A stretch of DNA of 64,000 nucleotides from Corallochytrium limacisporum. Its lineage: Eukaryota > Opisthokonta. The notes under the pieces are model-generated. The model did not search any database. It was not told the origin of the DNA and was given only the letters and a program-made list of their open reading frames with translations. Made by a program: the position numbers and the translations under genes. Where the stretch lies: positions 1 to 64,000 of the forward strand of contig PDIP01000258.1 of NCBI GenBank assembly GCA_002811645.1, given 5' to 3'. Positions 9,990 to 21,440 of this stretch are shown one piece after another; positions within the stretch are counted from its first letter, which is position 1, and every line of letters starts with the position of its first letter.

Positions 9990-11948
9990 CTACTTAGCAC
10001 GACGCTTGGATTTGGCATGGTCCTCTTTTGCCTTGCGCTTGCTCTCGGGTCCTGTGCCTCGCAAGCGAAAAAGGTGCACAAGTTGATCATCAACGAGCTC
10101 CAGCAGCGGATCGTCGCCCTTACAGTGCTGATGCAGCACACGGTTCAAAGTTTGAGACGGCGTCGGCGCATTTGACGGAATAAAGACACCGTGCTTGCGG
10201 ATCTCTGCCATGATCTCTTCACATCGGAGCAGCTTGCCGCGGTTCTCTGGCATTTCCAGCACAAGTTTCACCGCGTCGATGAATTTGTGGCTGCGGCGTC
10301 CGATAAAATTATAGGACAGATATTGCGTGTGGTACTCATCGCAAAAGGCAAAGTGCAGCGTTGTGTCCTCCCAGTGCACGTCGGAGAGTCGGACTCCACG
10401 CTTCTTCAAGCGGAATTTGGTGTTCTTGACCACTCGGAAGAGATGGTGGAAGCCACCGTCGAGACCCCGGGTCTTCTTCACACGCGCCAGCTGGCCTATC
10501 GTGACTTCAGTGATCCAATTCTCAGTGTTCTCCGCTCCCAGGAAGACAAAGTAGTTGCCATTCCAGCATTGAATACGGGCCGCATTTGGGTCTGAGGACA
10601 GGGGCATGCCGAGCTCACAGCCGGAGCATGTTAGGACCTGTGGTTGCTCATCGTGGGGCAGGAGTGTGATAATCATGCGTGTATCGGCACCTTCTCGACC
10701 TGCAGCACCTGGAGGCATGGCTTCGACCACGATACCACGCTCGCGGCACTCCGGTCCGTTGATCTGTCCATGGACGTTTGGATACGCTGCGTACGATGGC
10801 AGGAGACGTGCGTAGGAACACCATGAAAAGTCATAGGACTTGTCAACGATCTCCTTGCCGTAGTCCTTCCAGAAATGAACGGAAGTATGTGTTCCACTTA
10901 CCAGGATAAGGGTGTGATTAAATGTCACTTGGACCGACAGCTCACCGTCTGGACCCCAGTCACTGGGCAGTTGCAGAAACGTCGTTGGAAGGATCCATTG
11001 CTCCTTCATATTCATGCGAAAGAAAGTGAGACGTAACTCGGCCGGGTCCACCAGCGCAAACACTTCAACATCTTGCGCATGCAAGCTGTCCCGAGTATCC
11101 AAGTTGACGACTACCTTGCACGTCCCACTATGGACAAAATCAGATACGAACCAGTCTTTAGGCTTCACTTCACTCATGAATGACATGACGTCTTTCTGGG
11201 ACATGTCCCTCAACTTCTTGGGCCAGGCGACGGCAGCGATACGATGCTTCATGTCGTTGATCAGCAGCAGACCACTGCCAAAAGTATGACCTTGCCAACG
11301 GTCCGCTGAATCGTGTGTCAGCGGCATGTCGATCACCACACTATTCCCGGACTGATACCGTGGATATAAACGCATGCTACCATCCTCTCCATCCTGCCAA
11401 ACCAAGCGTAAGTTACAGTGACGAAGTGGAAGGTTCATGAATCGTCGGGGTTGTTCCGTTCCGTCGTACATGTGATCCTTGGTCTGAACAAAGCGTCCAT
11501 TTTCCACGGCTTCCGTAAAGCGACAGAAGCGTAGGTATTCCTGAATCCCGTTGGTGGGCGGATCACCTTTGTACTGGCTCGTGCAGAGCTCCTCTTGATT
11601 ATCTTCCGAAAGTCCGTTCATGTGCCGACCCATGCACGTTTGGCACCTTCCCCAGTCAGCCCGCCAGATCGAAAACCCTTCATCAAGCACTGTCTTATCC
11701 CAAAGCCGTTGGCCCAGCAGAATCTTGCGAAATCTACGGCACACATGGCTGCAAGTGACAAGATCCTTGCCATCCAAATTTCCAAAGATCTGCAAAAGGA
11801 GCTCATCCGGCAAGTTGAGGTACACCTCCATTTGTCCTTCCTTGTGACCAACCTCGTCATAGGTTTGCATGCGCATGACAGCCTTCTGGGCCGCTCGTCT
11901 ACTAGGCCGTTGCGAAGCCATGTTGTTTGTCATGTCCTTGATCGGCAT
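9990..11948 (-). CDS. F-box protein with long unassigned carboxy-terminal region
   Basis: A 652-residue protein. Residues 43-88 form a clear F-box: LNLPDELLLQIFGNL, then VCRRFRKI and LWDK. F-boxes dock on Skp1 in SCF ubiquitin ligases, and the rest of the protein selects the substrate. I see no LRR, WD40 or Kelch pattern in residues 90-620. That part contains regularly spaced Trp and aromatic residues and could be a divergent beta-propeller, but this is a guess. The tail (about 636-652) is highly basic (KRKAKEDHAKSKRRAK) and could be a nuclear localisation signal. In-frame Met codons at residues 6 and 10 make the exact start uncertain. The gene is convergent with the VTC-family gene and divergent from RTCB. 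Confidence 0.8.
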   Translation of the reverse strand: MPIKDMTNNMASQRPSRRAAQKAVMRMQTYDEVGHKEGQMEVYLNLPDELLLQIFGNLDGKDLVTCSHVCRRFRKILLGQRLWDKTVLDEGFSIWRADWGRCQTCMGRHMNGLSEDNQEELCTSQYKGDPPTNGIQEYLRFCRFTEAVENGRFVQTKDHMYDGTEQPRRFMNLPLRHCNLRLVWQDGEDGSMRLYPRYQSGNSVVIDMPLTHDSADRWQGHTFGSGLLLINDMKHRIAAVAWPKKLRDMSQKDVMSFMSEVKPKDWFVSDFVHSGTCKVVVNLDTRDSLHAQDVEVFALVDPAELRLTFFRMNMKEQWILPTTFLQLPSDWGPDGELSVQVTFNHTLILVSGTHTSVHFWKDYGKEIVDKSYDFSWCSYARLLPSYAAYPNVHGQINGPECRERGIVVEAMPPGAAGREGADTRMIITLLPHDEQPQVLTCSGCELGMPLSSDPNAARIQCWNGNYFVFLGAENTENWITEVTIGQLARVKKTRGLDGGFHHLFRVVKNTKFRLKKRGVRLSDVHWEDTTLHFAFCDEYHTQYLSYNFIGRRSHKFIDAVKLVLEMPENRGKLLRCEEIMAEIRKHGVFIPSNAPTPSQTLNRVLHQHCKGDDPLLELVDDQLVHLFRLRGTGPESKRKAKEDHAKSKRRAK

Positions 11949-12760
11949 TGTGTACAGACTCCGTTGAACAAAAGGGAGACCACCTTCTTCTTCACATCCC
12001 TCTCAAGACACACTGGGCCGTTGGTGCCCAGACTTAAGTAAGAAATGTCTTGGCTGCAGCCAGTGACTGGACATATAGTGTAGCCAGAAAGCATATATGT
12101 ATCACACCGTTCCCATGTTCAGGTACCTTCAGATGTTCCGAAAAGCTCACCACCCGCGTGCAGCGCAAGTGAAGGTCTCAATGAGGCTCCCCAGGCCCGG
12201 AGACTCCTTGGCTCGTCGCCCGTTTTCTTTCGCGCCGAAAAAGTGGGGGCCAATTGTGCTCCCCCTCAGCCCCAACCTCCCCTATCCAGCCCCCTTAGTG
12301 ATACTATCGTAGTTTTTTAAGTCGTAAAAAACTAATACCTCATGGGGGCCTATTTATCTTTCGTATCGCAGGAAAGGGTGCCAGGCTCCATTTGCTCGGT
12401 CTTGGCTGGTGCAGGAGGATGAGAGCACGGACCAGGACTGCCGCCCCACGCAGTGCCAAGCGGAGGCACACCGCCCATCTGCGTGTGGCAAAAGGCGGGT
12501 TAGATCGGGTGGGACTGCACAAGTACACCTGTTCTTAGCAGAATGTCGCACTGATTGTCTTGGTTCTTTGACCATAAAAAGCGCTCTATGGGCGCAAAGC
12601 TTTGGGTCTACTGCCAGAAAACTTGCTCAAGGATTTGGTTGGTCATCGGGCGACCGCTGAGGTACATGAGAATAAATATCCTTCTGTATGTGTTGTAAGA
12701 TCGACCGGATCTGTACAATGAAAATTACTACATAGTATATACCTTGCCAAAGTACTCATC
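11949..12760. other. Divergent intergenic region (F-box / RTCB promoters)
   Basis: No gene is seen. The region contains short AT-rich stretches (around 12310-12330 and 12660-12740) that could hold core promoters for the two flanking genes. The small frames present are not convincing. Confidence 0.5.
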
Positions 12761-14266
12761 ATGAGTGGCTCGGAGTATATTGAAAAGGTGGGAGACTGCA
12801 CCTGGCGGATCAAGAAGGGATTCGTACCGAACATGCGGGTAGAAGGTCGCTTCTATGTCGATGAGGAGCTCGAGAAGCTGGTCTTTGGTGAGCTCACTGC
12901 CAGTCGCATGGGACAGAAGGTCGGTGGATTCATCCCTGCCGTCCAACAGATTGCCAACGTCGCAGCCCTGCCCGGAATCGTGGGACATTCCGTGGGACTG
13001 CCGGATGTGCATTCGGGATACGGATTTGCGATTGGCAACACAGCCGCGTTCGACATGGCAGATCCGGAAGCGGTAGTCAGTCCTGGAGGCGTAGGCTTTG
13101 ATATAAATTGTGGTGTGCGCCTGTTGCGTACCAATCTATTCGAGAAGGATGTCCGGCCAGTTCAGGATAAGCTTGCACAGGAATTATTCAATCAGATTCC
13201 GGTCGGTGTGGGATCCCGTGGCGTGATCCCTATGAAAGCAAAGGACCTGGACGATGCGCTTGAGATGGGAATGGACTGGAGTCTGCGCCAGGGTTACGCG
13301 TGGGCTGAGGACAAGGAGCATTGTGAAGAATACGGACGGATGCTGCAAGCCGACCCAGACAAGGTCAGCGCCCGTGCAAAGAAGCGTGGTGTACCACAGT
13401 TGGGCACCCTGGGCGCCGGCAACCACTACGCAGAGGTGCAGATTGTGGACAAGATCTACAACAAGAGCCATGCCAGTGCTATGGGATTGGAAGAAGAAGG
13501 TCAGGTGGTGGTCATGATTCACTCTGGATCCCGCGGATTGGGTCATCAAGTTGCCACAGACGCTTTGCAGACCATGGAGTCAGTCATGAAGCGCGACAAC
13601 ATCCAGGTCAACGACCGACAACTTGCCTGTGCGCGCATCCACAGCCAGGAAGGTCAGGACTACCTCGCTGGTATGGCCGCTGCCGCCAACTTTGCTTGGG
13701 TAAACCGCAGCACCATGACATTTCTGGCCCGCCGTGCCTTCACCAAAGCCTTCGGTGCAGACAGTGCGGATGACCTGGACATGCAAGTAATTTACGACGT
13801 CAGTCACAACATTGCAAAGATTGAGGAGCACATGGTGGACGGCAAGCCCAAGACGCTCCTGGTCCATCGGAAGGGTTCGACGCGTGCCTTCCCACCTCAT
13901 CATCCACTAATTCCTGTAGATTACCAACTCTCCGGCCAGCCTGTGCTGGTCGGCGGCACCATGGGTACTGCATCGTACGTCCTTATGGGCACGGACAAGG
14001 GCATGCTAAACTCCTTCGGCAGCACCTGCCACGGTGCTGGACGCGCTCAATCGCGTGCCAAGACGCGAAAGAATCTAGGTTATGAGGATGTCTTGAACGC
14101 CCTCAAACAGAAGAATATTTCAATCCGCGTTGCCAGTCCTAAGCTGGTTATGGAAGAGGCACCCGAGGCATACAAGGATGTTGATAGTGTGGTGGAGACG
14201 TGCCATCGCACAGGCATTAGTTCGAAGGCAGTCCGTTTACGCCCAGTGGCTGTGATAAAGGGATAA
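12761..14266 (+). CDS. RTCB: tRNA-splicing ligase RTCB (HSPC117)
   Basis: A 501-residue protein, close in length to the roughly 505 residues of animal RTCB. RTCB joins tRNA halves, and in animals XBP1 mRNA exons, by a GTP- and Mn2+-dependent 3'-5' ligation within the ligase complex. The signature is complete: [12 protein letters not shown] with D114 and C117, GAGNH with H222, HSGSRG with H254, SHN with H349, and STCHGAGR with H424, the histidine that is guanylylated. The start [10 protein letters not shown] matches the usual first strand of the family. There is no intron. The gene is convergent with FAM72, with 196 bp between stops. Opisthokonts other than most fungi generally use this ligase rather than the Trl1 route, which fits a holozoan source. 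Confidence 0.97.
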   Translation: MSGSEYIEKVGDCTWRIKKGFVPNMRVEGRFYVDEELEKLVFGELTASRMGQKVGGFIPAVQQIANVAALPGIVGHSVGLPDVHSGYGFAIGNTAAFDMADPEAVVSPGGVGFDINCGVRLLRTNLFEKDVRPVQDKLAQELFNQIPVGVGSRGVIPMKAKDLDDALEMGMDWSLRQGYAWAEDKEHCEEYGRMLQADPDKVSARAKKRGVPQLGTLGAGNHYAEVQIVDKIYNKSHASAMGLEEEGQVVVMIHSGSRGLGHQVATDALQTMESVMKRDNIQVNDRQLACARIHSQEGQDYLAGMAAAANFAWVNRSTMTFLARRAFTKAFGADSADDLDMQVIYDVSHNIAKIEEHMVDGKPKTLLVHRKGSTRAFPPHHPLIPVDYQLSGQPVLVGGTMGTASYVLMGTDKGMLNSFGSTCHGAGRAQSRAKTRKNLGYEDVLNALKQKNISIRVASPKLVMEEAPEAYKDVDSVVETCHRTGISSKAVRLRPVAVIKG

Positions 14267-14462
14267 TTCGCGCTCACTCTGTATCAGTAGTTAAGTTGTA
14301 GAGCTGACCATAGATTCTTCGTTATGGATTGTTTATATGCCAGGTAAATGATCCTGGTTGAATGTATTTGACAATAGTATTAGCATTTCATTCCATGATG
14401 AGTATATGTGTGTGCCATGCGTTGAAACTTTTTTAGTTCATAGGATCTTGATTTTCCTTTCC

Positions 14463-15113
14463 TTAACGGTCACCTGAATCTCCCCCATGGTCGTCACCGT
14501 CCCCTCCGTTAGGATCCGGTCGAATGCCATTGCCGCTGTCCCGACCAATGCCGTAGGCGTACTTCAAGTATTCTGCATCCTCAGACGCTGCCGGTATGGC
14601 AGCCCAGAGCAAGGGCTTCTGTGATGCATCGTCCACATAGCGATCAACGGCGTAAATGTAGTCAGCATGGAACATCCAGAAATGGCCATTGTTGCAGCTC
14701 TCTAGGCACTTGCCGCACGGCCGGGTGACATGATACCCGACAGCATTACCACAACACAGGCAAGCGACATCGCGGATTTTGCACATACAATTGTTGGTCA
14801 TGTAATCACTGTCCACCAGAGAGACCGTCTGTACTGGTGGGAGATCCGTGGAGTACAGCTCGACGTGTGTATCTGCCAAAAGAACAGCCCGCATTCCACG
14901 GCAGCACACGACATGATCGCAGTACCGACAGTAGAGCCGTGCCACGACCTTTTGGCTAAACTCACGACTAGCTGTCTGTTGAGGGCTCATGTCTTCTTCG
15001 TCGTCTGTAAAGTCAGAATCCTCACCGTTGGCCCAGTCCTCGTCCGAATCCGGTGCTGAAGACTCCCTCGAAACCTGGCGGCTTGTTCGCCGCTGTGGTC
15101 CACGGGGTGCCAT
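14463..15113 (-). CDS. FAM72: FAM72 family protein
   Basis: A 216-residue protein. The core, residues about 58-170, follows the FAM72 pattern closely: a Cys-rich start (LYCRYCDHVVCCRGM), KAVLLADT-like RAVLLADTHVELYSTD, a CKIRDVACLCCGNAVGYHV block, and SCNNGHFWMFH. The many paired cysteines suggest zinc binding. Residues 1-57 are a basic then strongly acidic disordered leader, and the tail is Gly/Asp-rich; both are longer than in vertebrate FAM72 (about 149 residues). In vertebrates FAM72A binds the uracil-DNA glycosylase UNG2 and lowers its level; whether that role is ancestral is unknown. The 5' side faces the 6.3 kb desert. Confidence 0.92.
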   Translation of the reverse strand: MAPRGPQRRTSRQVSRESSAPDSDEDWANGEDSDFTDDEEDMSPQQTASREFSQKVVARLYCRYCDHVVCCRGMRAVLLADTHVELYSTDLPPVQTVSLVDSDYMTNNCMCKIRDVACLCCGNAVGYHVTRPCGKCLESCNNGHFWMFHADYIYAVDRYVDDASQKPLLWAAIPAASEDAEYLKYAYGIGRDSGNGIRPDPNGGDGDDHGGDSGDR

Positions 15114-18100
15114 TTTGGGGGTTTCAAGTGTTGCACCTGACTGTACTTTGTTGCCTTAACTCGCTTATTTATCGTTACCGGCCCAGTTCTGTCCAGCGAC
15201 AAATGAAACTTCAAATTGAATCACGACTCCATGGTTCTCGTTGTTGCACTCACTGTTCGCCTTTTCCTCTATCCGCTTCATTTCACTGTACTTGTAGAAC
15301 GTCTGACCTACTGCAACGGTAAGCCTGACATGAAAGATCCTTAAATAACAGGGAAAGAGTGGCCATTTTCACGTCCACTTAATAATTAAAGCCACTACGA
15401 GTGTGTACTGCCCTGCCTGCCAGTGCGGACTCCTCTCTGACCTCCTCGCAAGCGTTTGTTGTCAGCCCCCCCCCATCTGTCCGCTGCAGAATTTTGTTCT
15501 CGACTTCAAAGGGCCCCGATTCCATCAGAAGTTTTTCTTTCCTCTTCTGCGTGTCTCCCCTGCCTGGTGAGTGCGGTAAGCGTGTGTGTGTGTGTGGGGG
15601 GGGGGGGGGCGGTTTGCAATCCAAAAGAACGGGTGTGTCTTTGGTGCAGGTGTGTTTGGGGAGTGTGAACGCTGGTACCTCGTAGGGACCGAAAGCCTTT
15701 GGCTGGTCGAGAGTGCGGAAGAGACAAAGCCGACCCCGACATCATCCAGAAACACACACACACACGTAGATCATCTTATGTATGGACATGTAGTTGATAC
15801 TTTCCCAAGCCCGTATATCCGCCCGGGTTCTCAAATCATCATCATGCATGTTACACAGAGCCACAGGAAACTTTTCGGGCGATGTTAGCGATGCCGTGTG
15901 ATGTGTGATGGAGCAATCGGACCCTAAATGTGGAGGCCAAGCGGGTCACGGGGGAGGCTTCCGTACCTTATAGGCCCAGAACCCAAGCAAGAATTGGCCA
16001 ACTGGCAGAGAGCGTAGGGTGCCTAATGGGTGGAGAATTTTGATTTTGTGGCGGACCTGGTCCTCCGCCCCGAGGTGGACGGGTTGGTTGGGAAAGAAAC
16101 ACGAAGATTTACCCGCTAACCTTGCCGTACCTGCAGTATGGCGCAGTTGACGCCCCGGGGGGGGGGCTCACGATCGTGGTGCGTGAAGGGTATTACGGAG
16201 CCCACCGGGAAAGGAAAAAGTTGATGAGTGCCCGAGAATTCCGCTCGGTACTTAATGTACTGGCAAACCAAGGAGGTGATAAGAGCAAGGAAGCCAGGAG
16301 CCTGAAACCCTCACCGTTGGTGGCAGCAGGACGAGGAAAAGTCTTTGGCACCGACCGAGGTAGTAGAAGAAGACGATGGGAACCGTAAGGGAGGGGGGAG
16401 GGGGTTCGTTCTTTCTGCTGGTCCACCTCCCCCACTGAAATAAAAAAATGTTGAAACGTTTAGGGGCCGGGGAAAACCAGGTGGCCCGTTTCGACGTCCC
16501 TTGTGTTGCGGTGGTAGTGGGCCACTAGGTCAGGGTCAGTACGGCAACTCGCCCACCTTGCCCCTGCAAACCCCATTTTTTTAAAAAAAAGGAAAAGAAA
16601 ATCTTTCCCGTTTCTTCTCCGTTTCCCCGAGCAAAATTCAAAGAAACGAGCAGCCCACATCCCCGGGGCCCGGGGTAAAAAAAGGACTGGATTAAATAGA
16701 TCCCCAATTATAGATTCGAGTATTGGAAATATTTCTCGACCGATAATGTTCGGGCCGGTGACCCCACCCAGCCCTTCGGTTCCCAGGTTCTGCGGTCTGC
16801 CTACACCCCCCCCCCACCCTGCCATTTTCATATTTTTATTTTGTGCGACGGTGTTGTTATATTCGACTCCCAATGCCAGTTCTACGTCTATGGATTACTT
16901 TTTTTTCTCTGGTTTTTATTTTAATCCATTATTTATTTTTGGTTCGAAAAGTGAAACCGCCGCTCTCCCAGTTCATTCTCACACTCGTCCTCAGCCACCA
17001 GGAAATACCCTTAGGAAATCCAACGCCGCGCGAGATGCGGCAAGAAAAGCGTTCCCCCCCCCTCCCGGGGAAGGGGGGAGGGGGGCTGGTTCCGGTCCAT
17101 TCGTTCGCTCTTGGCCGTTTCATCCATAGTGCCAGGCCAGTTTGACCAGAAAACCTGGGTCATGAAGATATATACGATGCTGTTCCACGATCAGTATCGT
17201 GCGCACTGAAGCTTTCATACTGAATGTACTATGATGTCTTGGCCGTTTATGAATTTTCCGCATTCTTCTGCAGAACAAAAAACTGTGCCCAACATTAATT
17301 GGTCACAGACATCATGAATGTTCGCTACTTAGTAATTCGGTGCCCACTATGTACCACTTACGACCTCAGCGGGCGCCGAACAGGGCAATGGTAGATGTGT
17401 GCTCGAATGCCAATGGTAGGTGATTTCCTTAGAATACCGGAATGCGGCATCACCAATAAAACAGGGTGTTTAACCCACACAGAAAAAATCGGTACCCGGG
17501 TATTTTTGGCAGACCCTCTTCGGGCTCTGGGCCTGTCCCTGACCACCACTACCTGCCCATTCGTCCCTTTTTCTTTTTGTATTTGGGCTCTTTCCCTGAT
17601 TCCCCTACCCCCCCCCCCCGGGGAGGCCTCCCTTGTTCCACGCCTGCACCGCNNNNNNNNNNNNNNNNNNNNNNNNNNNNNNNNNNNNNNNNNNNNNNNN
17701 NNNNNNNNNNNNNNNNNNNNNNNNNNNNNTTTGGGCTCTTTCCCTGATTCCCCTCCCCCCCCCCCCCGGGGGGGGCCTCCCTTGTTCCACGCCTGCACCG
17801 CCCCTCCACTCCCTTGCAACACACAGCAGCGAGATCCAAGCACGGGTTTGGTGGTTCGCGGCACGAGCCAATTGAAATAGGAACACATGAACGAATGGAC
17901 CAGTAGTATTGATAGCGAGAGTTGGCAGGCAGCAGCTCAGCCACACGGACACAGTTCGCCGTAGTATACACTCATATACACACGCGACAAAGAATGTGAT
18001 GAAATGGGTGGGCTGCGGCCAGGGCCAGCAAAATTTGCAATGTGGATCCCAGACCAAGAAAATGATCGGCCGAGTGCACGCAAAGAATTTCTATATCCTC

Positions 18101-21100
18101 GCAGCTCATTGGACCCCCTCCAGCGCGGGTCTGGGCCGTTTTGGAAACTAACGGCGAGCTCAAATCATCCCCCCCCCCCTGCCGGCGGGGTCCCCGGTTT
18201 TTTGGTCCCCACCCCACCCCTTCTTCACCCCCCCAGTCAAAATCAACTACAAATACGGAAAAGATGGAACATCGCGCGAGCCCCAAGTGCAAAAGCAAGA
18301 AAAAAGTGAAAGGACAAAATAGACGGGAACAAACAGTATGCAGCGAACGAAGTGGGATACTTAGGATGCCAACTGCGGAAGCAAGCGCGGTGGTAGGTCC
18401 CTGCGTGCCCAGGAACTTCCTTCTCCCACCTGCCATGGGTGTGGATGCAGCAACTACTACTGATGCTCCGGTGATTGTAGGGCCTTGGAAATGGGTTTCA
18501 AACGAACTACAAAACAAAAGCACCGGAAAGAAAAAGAAGGGGGGGGGAGGAGAAGACTGCAGTGACACACCACCAAACAACATAAAAACTCACACACGGA
18601 CCATAGAGCACACGGTTTTGTAATATTCTGGGTACAAATCAACATGAGAAAACAATGGTTGGGGCTACCACCCGAATTTCCCAAAGCGCAACCGTAAAAT
18701 AACGACGACAGGATGATCGCGTGGGGAAAAGGAGGAGCGTTAAAAACCATCTTGTACAACAACCATCAGTACATTACTTATACCCAAGGGCCAGCCGTTG
18801 GAACAATAAGACGCAAAAAGTAAATGGGCGGGGTGAGAAAGATGTGAACAAGATGAGCGGGAAGGCGAATGAACGGCGGGACTGGCTTGGTACATTTTTT
18901 CCTAACGAAATACAGAAAAAATGGGGAAAAAGGGGGAAAAAGCCAAAGGAGGTAGGGGCGGTAGCACGATCGAAAGTGAACTTTATCTGGCCGGACCTCT
19001 ACATGTTTTACCTGTATTACTCTATTTCGCCTTCTGACGTGTTTCCTATGTCTGTCATACTTTTTTGTGACTGCGTGGTGGTGCTGGGAAGTGTTTCCGA
19101 TCGTTTTCCCGCTCTCTGCTCCTTTCAACCCAGCACTCCCCTCTCTCCCCCCCGGGGGGGGGGGGGGAGGTGATGCCGGCTCCCGCTCTGATCATCACAT
19201 GCACCTCAACTTTGTGTGTTGTCGATGTGGTTGCGTTATTTGCATAACATATTTCAACTACTCACGCGTGACTCCGAGGTTTACCATGGCAGCCTTGAAA
19301 AAGGGGACCAGATAGCCTCGGGTTCGCTCTTCCGTCCGTTCGTGAATATCTGGAAAGGGCGCCGTGGACACAATGGCAGATAAGCGTAGCAAGAGCGAAA
19401 CAAGGAAGAGTGATGGTAGTGTACCCAAACAAGAATTTTCTTGTTCCCAATAATGAAGTGGGACATATCTTTTATTTTCATTTTTTATGCTGTGTATATT
19501 CTCTTAGCCTGAGGGGCTTCTTCATCGTCGCGAATTCCCTCCCCCCCCCTTTTTTCGTCTTCCCCTCCAATTTCTTCGACTTCGGTTAGGCGTGTGTGTT
19601 ATTCTTTTCGATTACGTCCATGTCATGTGTAATCTACTACCATGGTCCAAGGTTTAGTTTGAGGAATCTCAGCCTGATTGTACCGAACGCCGGTGCGCCA
19701 GCCGACACGGTCGTCTGTTCACCACCAAGATCACCAGGTGACACAGTTACGTGACGTCCCAGTGATGAAATTTCTAAACTTTTACTTGCCTTTTTTTCCC
19801 TTCGATCATTTGTACGATCTGCGGCGTCCTTGGTACAAAATGTACGGAACACCGTTGCCTCCCCGCTACGCTGTCCCCTGTTTCCTCCGGCCCTGGGGCC
19901 CCGCGGTGGGGGGGGTTGTCTCTCCCGCCTCTCCCGACGTCTCGCGCATTGCCACCCCTCTGTTCTATTGATCAATGACGGAATATCTATACAAAATGTA
20001 CCGGTCTCAGGACGCGGCGGCAACCCTCCCCCCCCGGCCCTTTGCGCGTTGTCCCTTCCGTTACTTTTCTCTCCCGCCCACAAGCTGTTTTTCCATTGAG
20101 CCCTTTCGCTCTGCCGCCAGTTTCTCTGGTACTTCCGCCACCGGCGCTCCGCAGGGCTTCCTCCCCTCTCCAGTCTTTTCTCGGCCGTGGCTTTCGTTCT
20201 TTGCCACTTTCTTGCGGTTCCCTGATCCCTCTGCAGTTTGCAAAGGTAAACACAGGCTCACACTCCACGCACAAAATTTTCAGCCACCAGTCTCCACTCG
20301 CCCGAAACAGACGGGAGACCCGGAGGCAGCCAGCCAGCCAGCCATATCGCCCACCCACGCACGCAGCGCCGCCGATCCGTTAATCTCTGCGCCTGCCACC
20401 CCTTTAAGTTTTGAATCGCGGCCAGATTGGCTGGGTTTCCCCGTACACCCAGTATGGATCTCGACACCAACGGTTTCGAATTGCGCGAAACACAAAACAA
20501 TAAGGAAGGGGGGGCGGAGAAAGTGGAGGGAGTGAGGGGAGAAAAGGGGAACGAAGCGGCCGCCGAGCCCGGCTTGGTAGGGGAGGGCGGCGCCTCCAAC
20601 CTCTATGAAGGTGTGGATGGGACCAAGAGATCGGGTCCAAAGCTCGGGTGGCTGCTGCTTGGCTTTGGGTCGCGGACGGACGGCGCACCACCAACTTCTG
20701 TTTTTTTTTTCTATTTTTTCGGCGTTCGGTCACTATGAACCCGAACGTGCGGTCGAATGATGGATGGCTGACCCCCACCCGTGTGTGTGTGTGGCGAGGA
20801 GGCGAGAAAGAGGAGGTGGGGGTGGTGGCTGGACTTGTAGCTGTTGCTGTGCCATCTCGCAGATAACCGGGGCTCAAAGTTCGTAGAGTTTGCTACGGCA
20901 AGAAGGAAGACCTCTGAAGATGAAATGCCCCCGGCCGTCTCCTGTTTGTGCGCTCATCCCATTCAATTTTATTTTGATGGAGAATGGAGCAAATGGTTGG
21001 CGATTGACAGGCAAAAGTAGACACTATCAATAAAATGATGGTTTTGGTAGCTTCGAGTATTACCCGGCCAATACAGAATCACTCGCGAGTCTATTTCAGG

Positions 21101-21440
21101 ATAGACAGTTACACTGATCGTGTCACTTAAAGTTGACCAAATTCCCTATATGTTCAATTTCAATTTGGTACCTTAGAAATTTCCGGGTTGCAGAGACACT
21201 GACCGGGAGTCGCCTTTTATTAGTTTCGAATTACATCATACGAGACACAAGAACCGAATCGGTGTGACGCCTTGATACAGCTGTGTTCCAAACGAAGAAG
21301 AGGACTCAAAGAATTTCATTGCTCTAGATCGGATCTTACAGAATCTTCCAGAGAGACATGGTATAGATTGTAAAGTAGGTTTCAAAAAATCTTACAAAAA
21401 AACCTTAAAAATTTAAATAAGAGTGTAGCGGTCCAGAACA
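15114..21440. other. 6.3 kb gene-poor block between FAM72 and the CCCH-PUF gene
   Basis: I see no gene I can support on either strand. The block has a GT run merging into G14 (15577-15609), C4G10 (16153-16166), a broken C/G palindrome near 17054-17085, C12G4 and C13G8 (17608-17623 and 17755-17775), C11 (18169-18179), C7G14 (19147-19167), four CAGC-type units near 20328-20345, and one assembly gap. The last 500 bp before 21441 are AT-rich and look more like ordinary promoter DNA. Confidence 0.6.
17582..17801. repeat. Duplicated 71-bp segment flanking an assembly gap
   Basis: The 71 bases at 17582-17652 reappear almost unchanged at 17730-17801; they differ mainly in the length of the internal C/G homopolymer (C12G4 against C13G8). 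Between them lie 77 undetermined bases (17653-17729). This is most simply an assembly artefact at a homopolymer: the same locus placed on both sides of a scaffold gap. A true tandem duplication is possible. Confidence 0.85.

Noticed and set aside
17358-17971. Several frames of 80-176 codons crossing the undetermined bases
   Set aside because: They are artefacts of translating unknown bases and homopolymers.
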